DNA of 36,825 nt from Geobacter sp. UBA6151 (GTDB lineage Bacteria; Desulfobacterota; Desulfuromonadia; Geobacterales; Pseudopelobacteraceae). Below, in pieces: positions 14,442-22,726 of this stretch (position 1 is its first letter; every line of letters begins with the position of its first letter). The notes under the pieces are model-generated. The model made no database searches, was not told where the DNA came from, and saw only the letters and a list, made by a program, of their open reading frames with translations. Location of the stretch: NCBI GenBank assembly GCA_002423105.1, contig DIUT01000039.1, positions 1-36,825 on the forward strand, read 5' to 3'. The position numbers were made by a program, and so were the translations under genes.

Positions 14442-17400
14442 ATGACTTTTTATGCCAACCTTTCCATCAAATACAAACTGATTGTCGGCTATGCCATCGT
14501 GTTGGCCTGTTGCTGCCTGATCGGTTTTTTTAGCATGAAAGGCATGTCTGAAATCAAGGCCCGAATAGATGACATGCAGAACAACCTCATCCCCAGTATC
14601 ACCACCATTGCCGAAATTGACCGTCATGCCCAACACCATCGCCGCACATCTCTCCACTTTCTGCTTGATAATCACCCTGAGCATCGACAAAGTCTGGCTG
14701 ACCACCTTGAAAAAGAAGAACGGCAGACAAAAGAGAAGCTTAAGCTAATGGAGAGCTTTCCTCTCACGGCACAGGAGAAAAAACTGCTGGCCGAAGCAAC
14801 CCTGATCAGTGAGGAGTATTTTAATGCCGCAGCAGCGCTGCAAAAGAATGCCCATTCCGGAATCGACCACGAACAGCTTGATACCGAAAGTGAAGTTATA
14901 TACGCCATCTTCGGCAGGCTGGAAGCTGTTCTCAAACAGTTCTCGCAACTGAACACCGATGAAGCAGGCGTGCATTACCAACAGACCATCATCTCTTACC
15001 AGCAACTGCGGTTCTGGCTTTCATTTCTGATCTTCTGTTCCATCCTGCTTGCGGTCACCATGACGCTGCTGATCAGTCACAGCATCGCCACCCCATTACG
15101 TCAGGTACTCGAAGCTGTTCACTCACAACAGGAGGGCAGCAGGAACAAGGCGATACTGGTGGAGGCGATAGCCGAGGGCGACCTGGATCAGGAGGTGCTG
15201 ATCGCCGAGCCGTTAACCCTGGACCTGCAGCAGGTCAACAGGGATGAAGCAGGTATGCTGCTGAAAGCGATTGTCGGCATGAGCGAGGTTCAGTACCTGC
15301 TGGATCAGGCCTTTGCCGAGATGACCAGCTCCCTGCGCCACAACCGCGACCAGGAAGCCTTGCATACCTGGCTGAAAAACGGCCATCACGAACTGAATAC
15401 CATTCTGCGCGGAGAGAAAACCGCTACGGAACTGACAGGCCAGGTGCTGGTGTTTCTGGCCGAATATCTTGGCGCAGCAGTGGGCGTTTTTCACCTCTAT
15501 GATGAGAAGGAAACGGTGCTTCAGATGGCAGCCAGCTATGCCGTTGACCGGCATGCCTGCCAAACGGAGCGGATCGCCTTGGGCGAAGGTCTGGCCGGAC
15601 AGGCGGCCCTGGAACGAAAGATGCTCTGCCTGCGCGCAGCTCCTCCGGGTTATCTGCATATCAGCTCTGGCCTCGGCGAGGCAGCTCCGATCAGCATCGT
15701 TGTCCTGCCGCTGCTGCACAACAACACCCTGCTCGGAGTACTGGAGATCGGCTCATTTAACACCTTCAGCGACAATGAGCTGGAATTGCTGAACCAGTCG
15801 CAGGAAGCAATCGCCATTGCGCTGAGCGTCAACAAATCCCGGCAACTGGTCAACGAGCTTCTGGAACAGACCCAGGCACAGACTGAAGAGTTGCGGGTCC
15901 AGCAGGAGGAGTTGCAACAGACCAACGAAGAACTGGAAGAACGCGCCCAGATGCTGGAACAGCAGCGTGAGCATATCCGCGCCAAAAACCGCGAAATCGA
16001 GGAAGCCAGCTTTGAGCTGCAACGGAAAGCTGATGAGCTCGAACGGGTCAGCGCCTACAAGTCCGAGTTTCTGGCCAATATGTCCCACGAACTGCGCACC
16101 CCGCTGAATAGCCTGATGATCCTCTCCAGCCTGTTGAAAGACAACCGTGAAGGCAACCTGACCCAAAAACAGGTGGAGTTTGCCGCCACCATCAACGGTG
16201 CCGGCAGGGACCTGCTCAACCTGATCAACGACATTCTTGACCTGTCCAAGATTGAATCGGGACATATGGAATTCCACTTTGAGGAGCTGACGCTTGCCGA
16301 TATCTGCGAACAGCTTGTAATCACCTTCAATCCCATTGCAGCAGACAAACAGATCAGTTTCTCGGCAAGCATGGATGCATCCACGCCGGAAACCATGCTT
16401 ACCGATAGCCAGAGAACCTTGCAGATACTGAAGAACCTCCTTTCCAATGCCTGCAAATTTACCAGCCAGGGAGCTGTCGCGTTGCGCATGTACAAACCCA
16501 CGGCCGATGAAAACCCGTTAAAGACCGTTGCCGTGGCTTTCGCCGTCACCGATACCGGCATCGGCATCCCCGATGACAAACAGCAACTCATATTCAGCGC
16601 TTTCCAGCAGGCAGACGGCAGTACCAGCCGTACTTACGGCGGCACCGGCCTGGGCTTGTCCATATCCCGCCAGCTTGCACGCTCCATGGGCGGAGAAATT
16701 TTATTAAGCAGTACGACAGGCGCAGGCAGTACCTTTACCCTCTATCTTCCGGTCAGAGGCGGAGAAGCAGGGGCCAGGGGCCAGGGGCCGGGGTCCAAGA
16801 TACAAGGGCCAGAAGAGCAGGGTCAGGGGGCAAGGGTCAAGGGGCACGAAGTCAAAGCCCGGGTGGTAGAGAGTCCGGCAAGCCGTGAAAAGAGCGCCGA
16901 GCCACTCCCGGCGCCGATACCCGATGACCGTGAACTGATCCAGAACGGCGCCAAGAGCATTCTGGTTATAGAAGATGACCTAAGCTTTGCCGGCATACTG
17001 GCTGATATGGTACGGGGCCGCGGCTTCTGCGCCCTGGTTGCGGCTGACGGAGAAAGCGGTATCGCCCTTGCCGAACTGTATCATCCCAGTGCCATCATCC
17101 TGGATGTCATGCTTCCCCATATCGATGGTTGGGGCGTCATGCGCAGCCTGAAGGACAACTCGGCAACGCGGCATATTCCGGTACATTTCATCACCTGCCT
17201 GGAAGAACGTCAGAAAGCGCTGGGTATGGGCGCCATCGGCTTTGTCACCAAGCCGGTCAGCAGCGAACAACTGGATACAGTCTTCAGTACGCTGGAAAAC
17301 GTCATAAAAAAGACCATGAAAATGCTGCTGATCGTCGAAGATGACGAGGCCCAGGCTACAGCAATGGTTGCCCTGCTGGAAGAGCGTAATGTAAGCATCA

Positions 17401-18152
17401 AGGTTGCCGATAGTGGTAAAAAAGCTATCAAACTGCTTTCCAGCGAACCGTTTGATTGCATCGTACTTGATCTGGGACTGGCCGACATGGGCGCTTTCGA
17501 ACTGTTGGAAGAGATGAAAAAACTGGACCCGGAACGGCGCATTCCGGTCATCATCCACACCGGACGCGAACTGACCCGTGACGATGAACGGCGGTTGCAT
17601 CACTACGCGGAGAGCATCATCATCAAAGGAGCCAAAAGTCCGGAACGGCTCTTGAACGAAGTCACACTTTTCCTGCACCTGATTGAGACCTCCCTTGATC
17701 CGGACAAGCAGCGGATGATCCGCTCCGCCCTGGACAAGGAGGCGATGCTGGAGGGGAAAAAGGTCCTGATTGTTGATGATGACATGCGCAACATCTTCTC
17801 ATTGTCCAGTGCGCTCTCCGAAAAGAACATGATCATCCATGAGGCTGAAAATGGCAGGGAAGCGTTACGGCAACTTGATCTGCACCCGGAGATGGATCTG
17901 GTTCTGATGGATATCATGATGCCGGAAATGGACGGTTACGAGGCGATGCGCGCCATACGGGCCGATGCCCGTTTTCAGAAACTGCCGGTCATCGCCCTGA
18001 CTGCCAAGGCAATGAAGGGTGACCGGGAACAATGCCTGAATGCGGGAGCCAACGACTACATTCCGAAACCGGTGGATATGGAGAAGCTATTCTCACTGTT
18101 GCGGGTCTGGCTGTATTCGGCTGCTTCGTCAGACTCGGTGGATATGGGATAA
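14442..18152 (+). CDS. Hybrid sensor histidine kinase with three receiver domains
   Basis: Encodes 1236 aa. Order of parts: TM1 (about 12-31), a periplasmic four-helix-bundle sensor (about 32-190), TM2 (about 193-213), HAMP (to about 290), GAF (about 320-463), a coiled coil rich in EELQQTNEEL-type heptads (about 465-530), HisKA with phospho-acceptor His549 (SHELRTPLN), and HATPase_c with DTGIGIP at Asp704 and GGTGLGLSI near 733. Three receivers follow, with acceptor aspartates Asp888, Asp1010 and Asp1157. A Gly/Gln/Arg-rich linker (about 772-821) between the ATPase and first receiver is made of degenerate 7-bp DNA repeats. It should be a membrane kinase that passes phosphate through its receivers; no output domain is present. 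Its HAMP-GAF-coiled-coil segment is closely related to that of the gene at 18939. Confidence 0.95.
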   Translation: MTFYANLSIKYKLIVGYAIVLACCCLIGFFSMKGMSEIKARIDDMQNNLIPSITTIAEIDRHAQHHRRTSLHFLLDNHPEHRQSLADHLEKEERQTKEKLKLMESFPLTAQEKKLLAEATLISEEYFNAAAALQKNAHSGIDHEQLDTESEVIYAIFGRLEAVLKQFSQLNTDEAGVHYQQTIISYQQLRFWLSFLIFCSILLAVTMTLLISHSIATPLRQVLEAVHSQQEGSRNKAILVEAIAEGDLDQEVLIAEPLTLDLQQVNRDEAGMLLKAIVGMSEVQYLLDQAFAEMTSSLRHNRDQEALHTWLKNGHHELNTILRGEKTATELTGQVLVFLAEYLGAAVGVFHLYDEKETVLQMAASYAVDRHACQTERIALGEGLAGQAALERKMLCLRAAPPGYLHISSGLGEAAPISIVVLPLLHNNTLLGVLEIGSFNTFSDNELELLNQSQEAIAIALSVNKSRQLVNELLEQTQAQTEELRVQQEELQQTNEELEERAQMLEQQREHIRAKNREIEEASFELQRKADELERVSAYKSEFLANMSHELRTPLNSLMILSSLLKDNREGNLTQKQVEFAATINGAGRDLLNLINDILDLSKIESGHMEFHFEELTLADICEQLVITFNPIAADKQISFSASMDASTPETMLTDSQRTLQILKNLLSNACKFTSQGAVALRMYKPTADENPLKTVAVAFAVTDTGIGIPDDKQQLIFSAFQQADGSTSRTYGGTGLGLSISRQLARSMGGEILLSSTTGAGSTFTLYLPVRGGEAGARGQGPGSKIQGPEEQGQGARVKGHEVKARVVESPASREKSAEPLPAPIPDDRELIQNGAKSILVIEDDLSFAGILADMVRGRGFCALVAADGESGIALAELYHPSAIILDVMLPHIDGWGVMRSLKDNSATRHIPVHFITCLEERQKALGMGAIGFVTKPVSSEQLDTVFSTLENVIKKTMKMLLIVEDDEAQATAMVALLEERNVSIKVADSGKKAIKLLSSEPFDCIVLDLGLADMGAFELLEEMKKLDPERRIPVIIHTGRELTRDDERRLHHYAESIIIKGAKSPERLLNEVTLFLHLIETSLDPDKQRMIRSALDKEAMLEGKKVLIVDDDMRNIFSLSSALSEKNMIIHEAENGREALRQLDLHPEMDLVLMDIMMPEMDGYEAMRAIRADARFQKLPVIALTAKAMKGDREQCLNAGANDYIPKPVDMEKLFSLLRVWLYSAASSDSVDMG
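16769..16846 (+). repeat. Degenerate heptanucleotide tandem repeat within the kinase gene
   Basis: About eleven copies of an AGGGGCC/AGGGTCA-like 7-bp unit run nearly end to end: three perfect AGGGGCC at 16769-16789, then diverged copies down to AGGGTCA and AGGGGCA at 16833-16846. Occasional 6- or 8-base units break the register. Because three units make 21 bases, the translated linker cycles through Gly/Gln/Arg-rich residues without stops. The same unit appears inside queA at 27933. Confidence 0.75.
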
Positions 18153-18189
18153 CAACCTGCTACAGCAGTGTTCCAAAAAGGGGATCGCC

Positions 18190-18942
18190 ATGAAACACAC
18201 ACTTGCTGCAGTTGCCGTCTTGATTACGTTGGGCAGTGTATCCACAGCCAATGCCGACGAGATAAAGATTGCCACCGGTTACACCTTTATCAAACGGGTT
18301 TTTGATCCGATACGCAGCGCCTTCAGACAGAAAACCGGCATTGATATCAAGATTCTTTACAATGACCCGCTACCTGCTTTGGCTGAACTTGAGAAAGGCG
18401 CTGCCGACGTGGCCGGAGCAAGCCTGGCCAGCAAAGACTGGCTGGAACTGGCCAGAAATACCGGGATGCCGGTACAGGAAAGCAGCAGCTACACCGCATA
18501 TGTACCGGCAACCGAAAAATCCATGATCGTGGTAAATGCGAAAAACCGGGTACAGACGCTTTCAAAGGAGCAGTTAAAAGCCATTTTTACCGGCAGGATA
18601 AGCAACTGGCGCGAAGTGGGCGGTGCTGACGCGCCAATACTGGTGGTCTGGCCCATCGTTTCCTCAGGCGCCGTCATCATTGTCAAGACAAAGATCATGG
18701 ACAACGAACCGCTGACCAAAACAATCTATGATGTTGAATCAATGGCTGACACCCCCGATGCCATCGCGGCAACACCGGAAGCGATCGGCATCGTTACTGA
18801 CATGAAAGCGGGCAAAGGGCTCAAGGAGGTTGCGCCGGCCATTGAACGGCCATTGACGCTTCTCTACAAGGGCACTCCCAATCCCCGTTTGCAGAAACTG
18901 CTGGATTTCCTGAAATCTGAAGGTAAACAGTACATTCAATGA
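18190..18942 (+). CDS. PstS-like periplasmic substrate-binding protein
   Basis: Encodes 250 aa from the ATG at 18190, with AAGGGG 8 nt upstream. A signal peptide is probably cut after ANA (about residue 23). The remainder resembles small phosphate-binding (PBP-like, PstS-type) proteins: KDWLELARNTGMPVQ, LSKEQLKAIFTGRISNWREV and GGADAPILVV. The phosphate-binding Ser-Gly-Thr loop of PstS reads S-S-G-A here, so phosphate may not be the ligand. No pst permease is nearby. Its last codons overlap the next gene's start (ATGA), which points to a periplasmic partner of the membrane sensor rather than a transport protein. Confidence 0.82.
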   Translation: MKHTLAAVAVLITLGSVSTANADEIKIATGYTFIKRVFDPIRSAFRQKTGIDIKILYNDPLPALAELEKGAADVAGASLASKDWLELARNTGMPVQESSSYTAYVPATEKSMIVVNAKNRVQTLSKEQLKAIFTGRISNWREVGGADAPILVVWPIVSSGAVIIVKTKIMDNEPLTKTIYDVESMADTPDAIAATPEAIGIVTDMKAGKGLKEVAPAIERPLTLLYKGTPNPRLQKLLDFLKSEGKQYIQ

Positions 18943-21314
18943 GTATTAAATCCAAACTGATCGTGAATATAGTGGTCACTACGGCCATAATTGTCGGCAT
19001 CTTCCTGGCCAGCTTTTCATCCCTGCGTTTTCTCCAGGAAAAGCTGGTCTACATTGCGGAGAAGAGCGCTCCGCGGCAGATGGGAACGGTTGAGTTTCAA
19101 CGGGAGCTCCAGAGTTACATCACCTATTTGATTAAGGTAAACAGCGCCCAAACCATGCCCGAGTACGCAAGCTTGCGCAAAGAAGCCGAAAACTCCCTCA
19201 ACACCCTGAAAACATCCCAGCAAACCCTTGAACAATTGCACGCGGGCAAACGGACAACGCTGTCCGATGAACTGAAGCAGATTGCCGATGAACTCTTTGC
19301 CACCGCTGAGGCACGCATTAACGGTGACAGCGCCGCACATTCGGCACATGCCGGTATCTCGCAACGGATGAAAGAGTCCGCGGCACTGCTGAAAAAACTG
19401 GAACTCCATATACGCAGTTTGCAGATCAGCAGCGCCGCGTCATTTGCCAGATCCATGGAAAGCAACAAGCGGATATCCGCCAACCTGCGAACCCTTGAAG
19501 AACTCCATAAGCAGGTGAAAGATCTTCTTGTTGTACTGGGAACCGCACTGAACGCCCGCAGTACAACCGAATTTCTGATTGCAAAAGGAAAAGCCCGGAG
19601 CAGTATGGGGCGCATCGTCGCAAACACCTCAGACACATTTATTGTTGCCGATCTCAAAGCTCTTTCCGTCGACGTTGAGGAATTTTTGAACCTTCAGGCA
19701 GACGCCCTTGCCCAAAAAGATGCCTATGCAAAGGAATTGGCGTTTGAGTCTTTTAAAGAGATGAATGAAAAACTGAATCGCCTGCGTCTGGCGCTCATCC
19801 AGGAAAATGAGCTGGCAGCCACTCATCTCGAACTGGAAACCGCACAGCAGGGAGAGCAGTTCCGTCAATCAACCCGTGCCAATGAGATGTTACTGGCCAA
19901 TTCTGAACTAATGACGCTGGGCTTAACGGTAACAGGAGAGACCAGTCGGCTTTTCAGCGCTGCATCCATTGAGGAGTTGCAAAAACTGGCACATGAAATC
20001 CAGTTGATTTTCAACCGGATCAACGAGCAGGTACAGGGAATGGAAATCGCCCTCACCATGCTACATGCCAGGGACGAATTGAATATGCTCCGTGCGTCAG
20101 CCTTATCACTGACCACCATACGCAACCAGATTTTTTCCGATAACGGCATTGTGATAACACTCAAACACAAGTTTTCCGCAATCGAGCAATCAAACCGCAC
20201 TGCGGACAGACTGCGCGATCTGGTACGCCAGCAGACCATACAGGGCAAGGAGAGTATTGCCCTTACTCAGGACGAACAGATGCAGTCACTTGCCGCAGTC
20301 AGCACTACGGTCAAGTTAAGTTTGGCGCAAATTATGGGGATCGGCTCTGTAGCGGTCCTTATCGCCATATTCTCTGGTTTCTGGATATACCGTACAATAC
20401 TGCTGCCGCTGCGTGTGGTGCTCGATGCCGTCCAGGCTCAGCAAGAACAGGGGAAAGAACTGGCAACGCTTGCCGAAAATGTCGCCGGTGGTGACCTGAA
20501 TCAGGTTATTATACCCAGAGAAGCTGTTCAGATTGATGGCACCGAGATTAAGAAGGATGAGATGGGTACGGTGCTGAAAGCCATTATAGCCATGGATGAG
20601 GCACAGGCAACCCTGTGCGGGGCATTTGCCAGAATGACTGCCTCGCTCCGCAGAAGCAGGGATGAGGATGCCCGACGCCATCGTGTGCAGAGCGGACTGC
20701 ATGAACTTGACAAAATTCTGCGGGAGGAGCAAGGAGTCAATGAACTGGCAGACAGGGCGCTGACCTATATCATCGGCTTTCTTGAGGCCAGTATCGGGAT
20801 TCTCTACCGCTACAACGACACCGATGAGATGCTGCAACCCCTTGCCACCTATGCTGTCAGCGATTCTGAACGAATAAATAAAGGTTTCAGTCTTGGCCAG
20901 GGATTGGTGGGCCAGGTGGCGCTGGAACGGAGGATACTGTGCCTTACCCCCACACCGCCGGGCTACCTGACCATTTCCTCCGCACTGGGGGCGGCTGATC
21001 CGCTGAACATCTTTATTCTGCCGATGATGCATGGCAACATCCTCGCCGGAGTCCTTGAGTTGGGCAGCTTCAAGCGGATAAACGACGATGATCTGGACTT
21101 CCTGATCCAGTCGTTGGAGGCTCTGGCCATTGTGCTCAACATCAGCCGTTCCAGGCAACTGGTGAATGACCTGCTTGAGCGGACCCAAACCCAGGCTGAA
21201 GAACTGCGGGCCCAGCAGGAGGAATTGCAGCAAACCAACGAAGAGCTGCTGGAGCGGGCGCAGATGCTGGCGGAACAGCGAAAACATGTAACAACGGACC
21301 AACACCGGACATGA
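18939..21314 (+). CDS. Membrane HAMP-GAF sensor protein without kinase core
   Basis: Encodes 791 aa. TM1 spans about residues 7-27, then comes a very long helical periplasmic part (about 28-460), TM2 (about 463-485, MGIGSVAVLIAIFSGFWIY), HAMP (to about 560), GAF (about 595-735) and a C-terminal coiled coil (about 735-785, EELRAQQEELQQTNEELLER). It then stops, exactly where the paralogous kinase at 14442 continues into its HisKA domain. There is no His box or ATPase domain, and none in another frame because cheR starts one base after the stop. It could signal through the CheR/CheB and hybrid-kinase genes that follow. It overlaps the PstS-like gene by 4 nt. Confidence 0.88.
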   Translation: MSIKSKLIVNIVVTTAIIVGIFLASFSSLRFLQEKLVYIAEKSAPRQMGTVEFQRELQSYITYLIKVNSAQTMPEYASLRKEAENSLNTLKTSQQTLEQLHAGKRTTLSDELKQIADELFATAEARINGDSAAHSAHAGISQRMKESAALLKKLELHIRSLQISSAASFARSMESNKRISANLRTLEELHKQVKDLLVVLGTALNARSTTEFLIAKGKARSSMGRIVANTSDTFIVADLKALSVDVEEFLNLQADALAQKDAYAKELAFESFKEMNEKLNRLRLALIQENELAATHLELETAQQGEQFRQSTRANEMLLANSELMTLGLTVTGETSRLFSAASIEELQKLAHEIQLIFNRINEQVQGMEIALTMLHARDELNMLRASALSLTTIRNQIFSDNGIVITLKHKFSAIEQSNRTADRLRDLVRQQTIQGKESIALTQDEQMQSLAAVSTTVKLSLAQIMGIGSVAVLIAIFSGFWIYRTILLPLRVVLDAVQAQQEQGKELATLAENVAGGDLNQVIIPREAVQIDGTEIKKDEMGTVLKAIIAMDEAQATLCGAFARMTASLRRSRDEDARRHRVQSGLHELDKILREEQGVNELADRALTYIIGFLEASIGILYRYNDTDEMLQPLATYAVSDSERINKGFSLGQGLVGQVALERRILCLTPTPPGYLTISSALGAADPLNIFILPMMHGNILAGVLELGSFKRINDDDLDFLIQSLEALAIVLNISRSRQLVNDLLERTQTQAEELRAQQEELQQTNEELLERAQMLAEQRKHVTTDQHRT

Positions 21315-21315
21315 C

Positions 21316-22149
21316 ATGACCAACGATGAACTCATCGACCTGGAAATCAAGCTGCTGATGGAAGGGGTCTACCAGGTCTACGGCTACGACTTCCGGGATT
21401 ATTCCGAAGCCTCATTGCGGCGGCGGCTGACCCAGTGGCTCTCCGGCTCCGGACTTGCAACGCTTTCGCTGGCCCAGTCTCAGCTGCTGCGGGATCGCGC
21501 ACTGTTCAACACCCTGCTGCGCGGCATCACGGTCAATGTCTCGGATATGTTTCGCGATCCGGCATTTTTCAAAGCACTGAGAGAGCAGGTCGTGCCCCAT
21601 CTTCAGACCTATCCCTTTGTCAAGATCTGGCACGCCGGTTGCGCCTCCGGTGAAGAGGCCTATTCAATGGCCATACTGCTGCTGGAGGAGGGACTCAAAG
21701 GACGTTTTCGCATCTATGCCACTGACATCAACGAAGAAGTGCTGCGCAAGGCCCAGGAAGGCATCTACCCGCTGCAGGAGATGCAGCGTTTCACCAGAAA
21801 CTATCAGCAGGCAGGCGGCAGATGCTCGTTCTCTGACTATTACACGGCCCGTTACGACCATGCCATACTGAACGCCCAACTCAGGGAGAATATCGTCTTT
21901 GCGGCGCACAATCTGGCCGTTGATGCTGATTTTGGCGAAATGAATCTGATTCTGTGCCGCAATGTCATGATTTACTTCAAACAGCCGCTCAAGGAACGGG
22001 TACTGGGACTCTTTGACAACAGTCTGGCTCCGGGCGGTTTTCTGTGTCTCGGCACCAAGGAAAGCCTGGATAACCGTGAAATATCCGGACGCTACGAGGC
22101 GATAACCCAGCGGATGCAGATTTACCGGAAAAAATATGCCAAAAAATAA
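21316..22149 (+). CDS. cheR: CheR-type protein-glutamate O-methyltransferase
   Basis: Encodes 277 aa, close to classic CheR. An N-terminal helical domain (about 1-80) is followed by the SAM-binding domain with HAGCASGEEAYSMAIL near residues 104-119, FRIYATDINEEVLRKA, and the NLILCRNVMIYF motif. It has no TPR or pentapeptide-tethering extension. It would methylate glutamates on a chemoreceptor-like protein using SAM. No MCP or CheA is nearby, so the neighbouring long-helix sensor is the obvious candidate target, though that is an inference. The start lies 1 nt after the previous stop; the ribosome site is weak, so translation is probably coupled. Confidence 0.93.
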   Translation: MTNDELIDLEIKLLMEGVYQVYGYDFRDYSEASLRRRLTQWLSGSGLATLSLAQSQLLRDRALFNTLLRGITVNVSDMFRDPAFFKALREQVVPHLQTYPFVKIWHAGCASGEEAYSMAILLLEEGLKGRFRIYATDINEEVLRKAQEGIYPLQEMQRFTRNYQQAGGRCSFSDYYTARYDHAILNAQLRENIVFAAHNLAVDADFGEMNLILCRNVMIYFKQPLKERVLGLFDNSLAPGGFLCLGTKESLDNREISGRYEAITQRMQIYRKKYAKK

Positions 22150-22726
22150 CGGCAGACAGTTCAAGACCGTGGTGATCGGGGTTTCAACCGGCGGGGTTTC
22201 GGCGCTCAAGCTGCTCCTGGGAGCCCTGCCCGCTGACTACCCGCTGCCGATTCTGATTGTCGCCCATATTACACCGGATGCCGATGACGGCCTGGCCGTA
22301 TTGCTGAACACGTTGTGCGCCATCCGGGTAAAAGAAGCCGATGAAGGGGAACCGATCAAACCCGGCACCGTATATCTGGCTCCGGCAAATTATCATCTGC
22401 TGCTGGAGCGTGGCGGCACGCTGGCGCTTTCCATCGATCCACCAGTCAACTTTGCCCGTCCTTCAGTTGATGTGCTCTTCGAGTCAGCGGCGGAAGTTTA
22501 TGGTCCGGCGCTGATCGGCATAATACTCACCGGAGCCGGGTCGGATGGCAGCACGGGATTGCTGAAGATTCACCAGCAGGGCGGCCTGACCATCGTCCAG
22601 AACCCGGCAGATGCCGAAATGGGTGCCATGCCCAGCAGTGCCTTGCAATTGCTGAAAGCTGATCATGTTACAGAGTTACACGAAATTCCCGGCCTTTTGC
22701 TGAGGCTGGCACCGAGGAAACCATGA
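22136..22726 (+). CDS. cheB: CheB-type methylesterase lacking the receiver domain
   Basis: Encodes 196 aa, only the catalytic domain of CheB. The expected triad is visible: Ser17 in GVSTGG, His44 in IVAHITPDADDG, and Asp137 in LTGAGSDGSTGL. The usual N-terminal receiver is absent, so it is not phospho-controlled in cis. A separate REC-containing protein is encoded immediately downstream, starting within its stop codon (ATGA overlap at 22723). The gene overlaps cheR by 14 nt. It should remove methyl esters or amides placed by CheR. Confidence 0.93.
   Translation: MPKNNGRQFKTVVIGVSTGGVSALKLLLGALPADYPLPILIVAHITPDADDGLAVLLNTLCAIRVKEADEGEPIKPGTVYLAPANYHLLLERGGTLALSIDPPVNFARPSVDVLFESAAEVYGPALIGIILTGAGSDGSTGLLKIHQQGGLTIVQNPADAEMGAMPSSALQLLKADHVTELHEIPGLLLRLAPRKP

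Noticed and set aside
16769..16846. G-rich repeats as a CRISPR array
   Set aside because: The units are 7 bp, contiguous and without spacers, and they are inside a coding region.
21250..21330. Frameshift at the end of the 791-aa sensor separating it from a kinase domain
   Set aside because: The next bases encode CheR immediately, with no HisKA sequence in any frame, so the short form is a real gene end.
20316..21350. 344-codon open frame on the minus strand
   Set aside because: It is antisense to the GAF-sensor gene, with no recognisable domain or ribosome site.
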